A stretch of DNA of 5,693 bases from Candidatus Auribacterota bacterium. GTDB taxonomy: Bacteria > Auribacterota > JAFGBW01 > JAFGJP01. The notes under the pieces are model-generated. The model saw only the letters and a program-made list of their open reading frames with translations. It was not told the origin of the DNA and searched no databases. The position numbers and the translations under genes were made by a program. The stretch's first letter is position 1; each line of letters begins with the position of its first letter. The stretch lies in contig JAFGJP010000299.1 of assembly GCA_016929035.1 (NCBI GenBank), forward strand, positions 1 to 5,693, written 5' to 3'. Below, piece after piece: positions 3,447 to 5,693 of this stretch.

Positions 3447-5693
3447 TTTTCAGGTACACTCCTCTTGCGATGAAGCGGAAAGCTTCGATAACGGATTCTT
3501 TATTATCAAGCCCTTTCAGGCGGACGGTCGCGGCGCTTCTTTTAACCTGAGCGATGGCGTTAGCCTCCTCTTCCAGGAACAGCCGGCGGACCGTGTCAGG
3601 ATAGAAGTTGTGAAGGTAATCCTTGGCCATGCCGAACGTGAAGATCTGCCGTTCTTTTTCCTTGATAAGAGAAAGAGGTGATGTGAAATCAAAAAGAAGA
3701 GTGAAGGTCTTGTCCAGGCCGTCCAGAATCGACTGAAAAAATGAATGCTGTTCGCGCGTTCCTATGCCGTAGTCAAACCCTGTCAGGTAGACATAAAACA
3801 GTCCGAGCATTTCAGCAAAGTCCGAAGGGGAGTAAAAGATTGGAAGAGGGATCTTCCCCTGTGACTGCGCATACGCGAGAACGCCGGCCAGCTTCTTGGC
3901 CTGCTCTTCCATCTCTCCTGTCAGCGGGCAGTTCCCGAGAACAGAGATATCTTCAAGAATGCGGCGTGACCTCTTAAGCGATTCAATGTCTTTTCTGTCT
4001 CGTGTTGGTGAGCGTCCGTACCATTCTTTCGGATGAAGCTCAAGAAGAGAAGAAACTGCGCCAAAAAGGACTTCATCTTCCATCTTTGAGTATGATTCCA
4101 TCGATGCTTTATCCATTTTTTCAAGTGCCTCTTTTGAAAGAAGCTTTGATATATTATCTGTTTTTTCCCCGGTGATGATAATGTCCTCCACAACAGGACC
4201 GTTTTTGACCTTGCCTTCCATGTCCGTGTAATACTTTCCTATCTCGTCCATGGCGGTCGATTCTTCCTTGAACATCCGGCCTGCTCTGATGGAAACGCTT
4301 TTTTTGGCCAGCTCGACAAAAGGCTGGTTCTGCGGGTCGGTTTCCGAATAGGCCTTGAATTCTTTTGAAGATTTTTTTGAAAAGCTGAGTTTCCTGACAT
4401 CAAGCTTTTTATCGGAAAAATGTCTTGATGTTCGGAGAATCCCGTAGCGAACGGTGAATTCCTGGAAAAAGAGCGCGCTTGCCGCAAGGTTTTCTTCGCT
4501 TAGCGATTCACGCGTAAACGTGAAGCAGGGCACTTTGGCCCTCAGGTTTTTGTCCAGTTCGACAAGGGGAACAGAAGCATCCAGCGAAGCAGTATTCTGC
4601 ACGATGACAAGAGGAGGCTTTTGGGGGCTGAGCTTAAGAAGTCTCTCCACTTTCCTGTTCAGCTCATCCGGACCCACAGCTGTTACGACAAAAGCGCCTT
4701 CTTTATTTTTCCCGTTGCTTTCCGGGAAGAGCTGAGCTTTTTGCTGGGCTTCGGCCTTCATGTAGTAAAGCGGATAAGCAAAAACAATGACATCGGGGTC
4801 CATGAGATGGGCAAAGCAGGCCAGCTTAAGAGCCGGGTTGGCTTCCGGGTCGTGGCTTTCAAGAAGCGGGATCAACTTTTTCCCGGCTGCGAACTGCTTT
4901 TGGGGAGAGCGGCCGGCAAACCCGGTCGTAACAGCGCCTGACTGGCAAAGCTCGGAGAACCGCCCTCCGACATTGTCGGGGATGGAGAAAACAGCCAGTC
5001 CTTCTTTGCCCATTAGATCACGTATAAGAGGTGACCGGGCAAAAGCGTAAAACCGGCTTTGCTCTTTGGAAAGCGTTGTCGTGAATACGACTCTTCTGAA
5101 AAGCTCTTGCAGAAGATGTCTACCTTTTTTATCAAGAGAAAGGCCATTGAGGTCTGCCTTTGAAAAGACGACCGCGCTTTTTCCCTGGTTGCTTTTTTTC
5201 AGGTACGTCCTGAAAGCATGGAAGACGTCTTCTCCGAAGACAGCCCCGTATTCCAGATGCACGGCCAGCTCGATGCAAAGAGCATGGAGCGCATCCTGAA
5301 AAGCAATGAGCGTTTCATCTGTTGTGCCTGACTTGGAGCTTGCATGAAGAAGGATCCTGTGAGCGGGTATGTGGTTTTTCCTGAATTCGTTAAAAAGTTC
5401 CGACATGTTTGTGCCGATCTTCTCGACGACTTTTATGCGGACGTCTTTTCCCATTCCCATGGTCTCGATCTGCGCCCGGTTGCCAAGGGCCTGTCCGCCG
5501 ATGCCGAAGTGAATCATTCCCTGAAAACCTTCCTTTTTTCTTGAGGAGAGCCACCGGGTTATCCTTTCTCTTTCTTTCAGGGCATCAGGCCCGAACGCGC
5601 CGCCTTTCATGCTCCTGTAGCCGAACCTGTCCGCTGATTCATTTTTATCAACGAGCGCTTTATGGCTCTGAAATATCTTTCCTTTTAAAAACG
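3433..5693 (-). CDS. Phosphoglucose isomerase-like protein, possibly the PGI part of a transaldolase/PGI fusion (5' end off window)
   Basis: It probably interconverts glucose 6-phosphate and fructose 6-phosphate in the cytoplasm. The frame is open to the right edge; the Met at 5610 is internal, because family-like sequence (RFGYRS, then GPDALKERERITRWL) runs across it. Numbered from that Met (725 residues): FGIGGQALG (35-43) and SKSGTT (92-97) form the SIS sugar-phosphate site. IPDNVGGRFS (210-219) supplies R217. PESNGK (296-301) supplies E297, matching the catalytic Glu. NQPFVELAKK (428-437) supplies K436, matching rabbit Lys518. GTREQHSFF (617-625) supplies H622, matching His388. In canonical PGIs the His motif precedes the Lys motif; here it follows, as I recall for bifunctional transaldolase/PGI proteins. 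A charged stretch (about 438-575) separates them. Its 3' end overlaps folE by 14 nt. The isomerase family is clear; activity and any N-terminal transaldolase domain are inference. Confidence 0.85.
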   Translation of the reverse strand, partial: FLKGKIFQSHKALVDKNESADRFGYRSMKGGAFGPDALKERERITRWLSSRKKEGFQGMIHFGIGGQALGNRAQIETMGMGKDVRIKVVEKIGTNMSELFNEFRKNHIPAHRILLHASSKSGTTDETLIAFQDALHALCIELAVHLEYGAVFGEDVFHAFRTYLKKSNQGKSAVVFSKADLNGLSLDKKGRHLLQELFRRVVFTTTLSKEQSRFYAFARSPLIRDLMGKEGLAVFSIPDNVGGRFSELCQSGAVTTGFAGRSPQKQFAAGKKLIPLLESHDPEANPALKLACFAHLMDPDVIVFAYPLYYMKAEAQQKAQLFPESNGKNKEGAFVVTAVGPDELNRKVERLLKLSPQKPPLVIVQNTASLDASVPLVELDKNLRAKVPCFTFTRESLSEENLAASALFFQEFTVRYGILRTSRHFSDKKLDVRKLSFSKKSSKEFKAYSETDPQNQPFVELAKKSVSIRAGRMFKEESTAMDEIGKYYTDMEGKVKNGPVVEDIIITGEKTDNISKLLSKEALEKMDKASMESYSKMEDEVLFGAVSSLLELHPKEWYGRSPTRDRKDIESLKRSRRILEDISVLGNCPLTGEMEEQAKKLAGVLAYAQSQGKIPLPIFYSPSDFAEMLGLFYVYLTGFDYGIGTREQHSFFQSILDGLDKTFTLLFDFTSPLSLIKEKERQIFTFGMAKDYLHNFYPDTVRRLFLEEEANAIAQVKRSAATVRLKGLDNKESVIEAFRFIARGVYLKNAVH
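3459..3463 (-). promoter_or_regulatory. Shine-Dalgarno AGGAG for folE
   Basis: AGGAG on the minus strand lies within the last codons of the isomerase-like gene, 12 nt before the folE ATG. The spacing is longer than the usual 5-9 nt, so folE expression may lean on coupling to the upstream gene. Confidence 0.5.

Noticed and set aside
5608..5610. ATG at 5610 as the start of the isomerase-like gene
   Set aside because: The frame stays open to the window edge and the upstream residues continue the family-like N-terminal region; an AGGAG lies only 1 nt before this ATG, too close to serve as its ribosome binding site.
1..5693. Defence system, transposase, integrase, tRNA or rRNA
   Set aside because: All long minus-strand frames are accounted for by metabolic or glycan genes, and the gaps contain no recognisable RNA gene or mobile-element coding sequence.

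Overview
The window is bacterial. It has dense, intron-free genes all on the minus strand, with a 4-nt (ATGA) and a 14-nt gene overlap. GTP cyclohydrolase I and a sugar-nucleotide/nonulosonate-type pair are present. The sequence does not fix the organism. Coding GC looks mid-range (about 45-57% in most sampled lines, nearer 40% in the glycosyltransferase, estimated by eye). The two gaps carry short interspersed, repeat-like DNA of a kind I associate from memory with metagenome-derived genomes of candidate phyla, Nitrospirae and Deltaproteobacteria; that is a weak hint only.

Layout in transcription order (right to left). (1) A long phosphoglucose-isomerase-like gene enters from the right edge without a visible start and ends at 3433. 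(2) It overlaps folE (GTP cyclohydrolase I, 2892-3446) by 14 nt. (3) A 337-bp gap follows (2555-2891). It holds a 9-nt degenerate tandem repeat just past the folE stop, two hairpin-forming interspersed-type elements, a candidate promoter, and a 16-codon ORF with the best ribosome binding site in the window. That ORF is in frame with the next gene. (4) A GT2-family glycosyltransferase (1625-2554) follows. (5) A 96-bp gap holds a 7-nt tandem repeat, a perfect 8-bp inverted repeat and a 10-nt tandem repeat. (6) An SpsF/COG1861-type cytidylyltransferase-like gene (809-1528) overlaps by ATGA with (7) a NeuB/SpsE-family sialic-acid-synthase-like gene that runs off the left edge.

Functionally there are two blocks. 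The right block is central metabolism: hexose-phosphate isomerisation, and entry into pterin/folate or 7-deazaguanine synthesis. The left block is glycan synthesis. The NeuB-type enzyme would condense an aminosugar with phosphoenolpyruvate to a nonulosonic acid, the SpsF-like protein would be the nucleotide-activating partner, and the GT2 enzyme would transfer some sugar onto a surface glycan. The same adjacent NeuB-like/SpsF-like pairing occurs as spsE-spsF in the Bacillus spore-coat polysaccharide operon. I see no defence system, CRISPR, transposase or RNA gene. The least ordinary features are the isomerase with catalytic motifs in permuted order, the in-frame mini-ORF ahead of the glycosyltransferase, and tandem repeats of different period abutting two stop codons.
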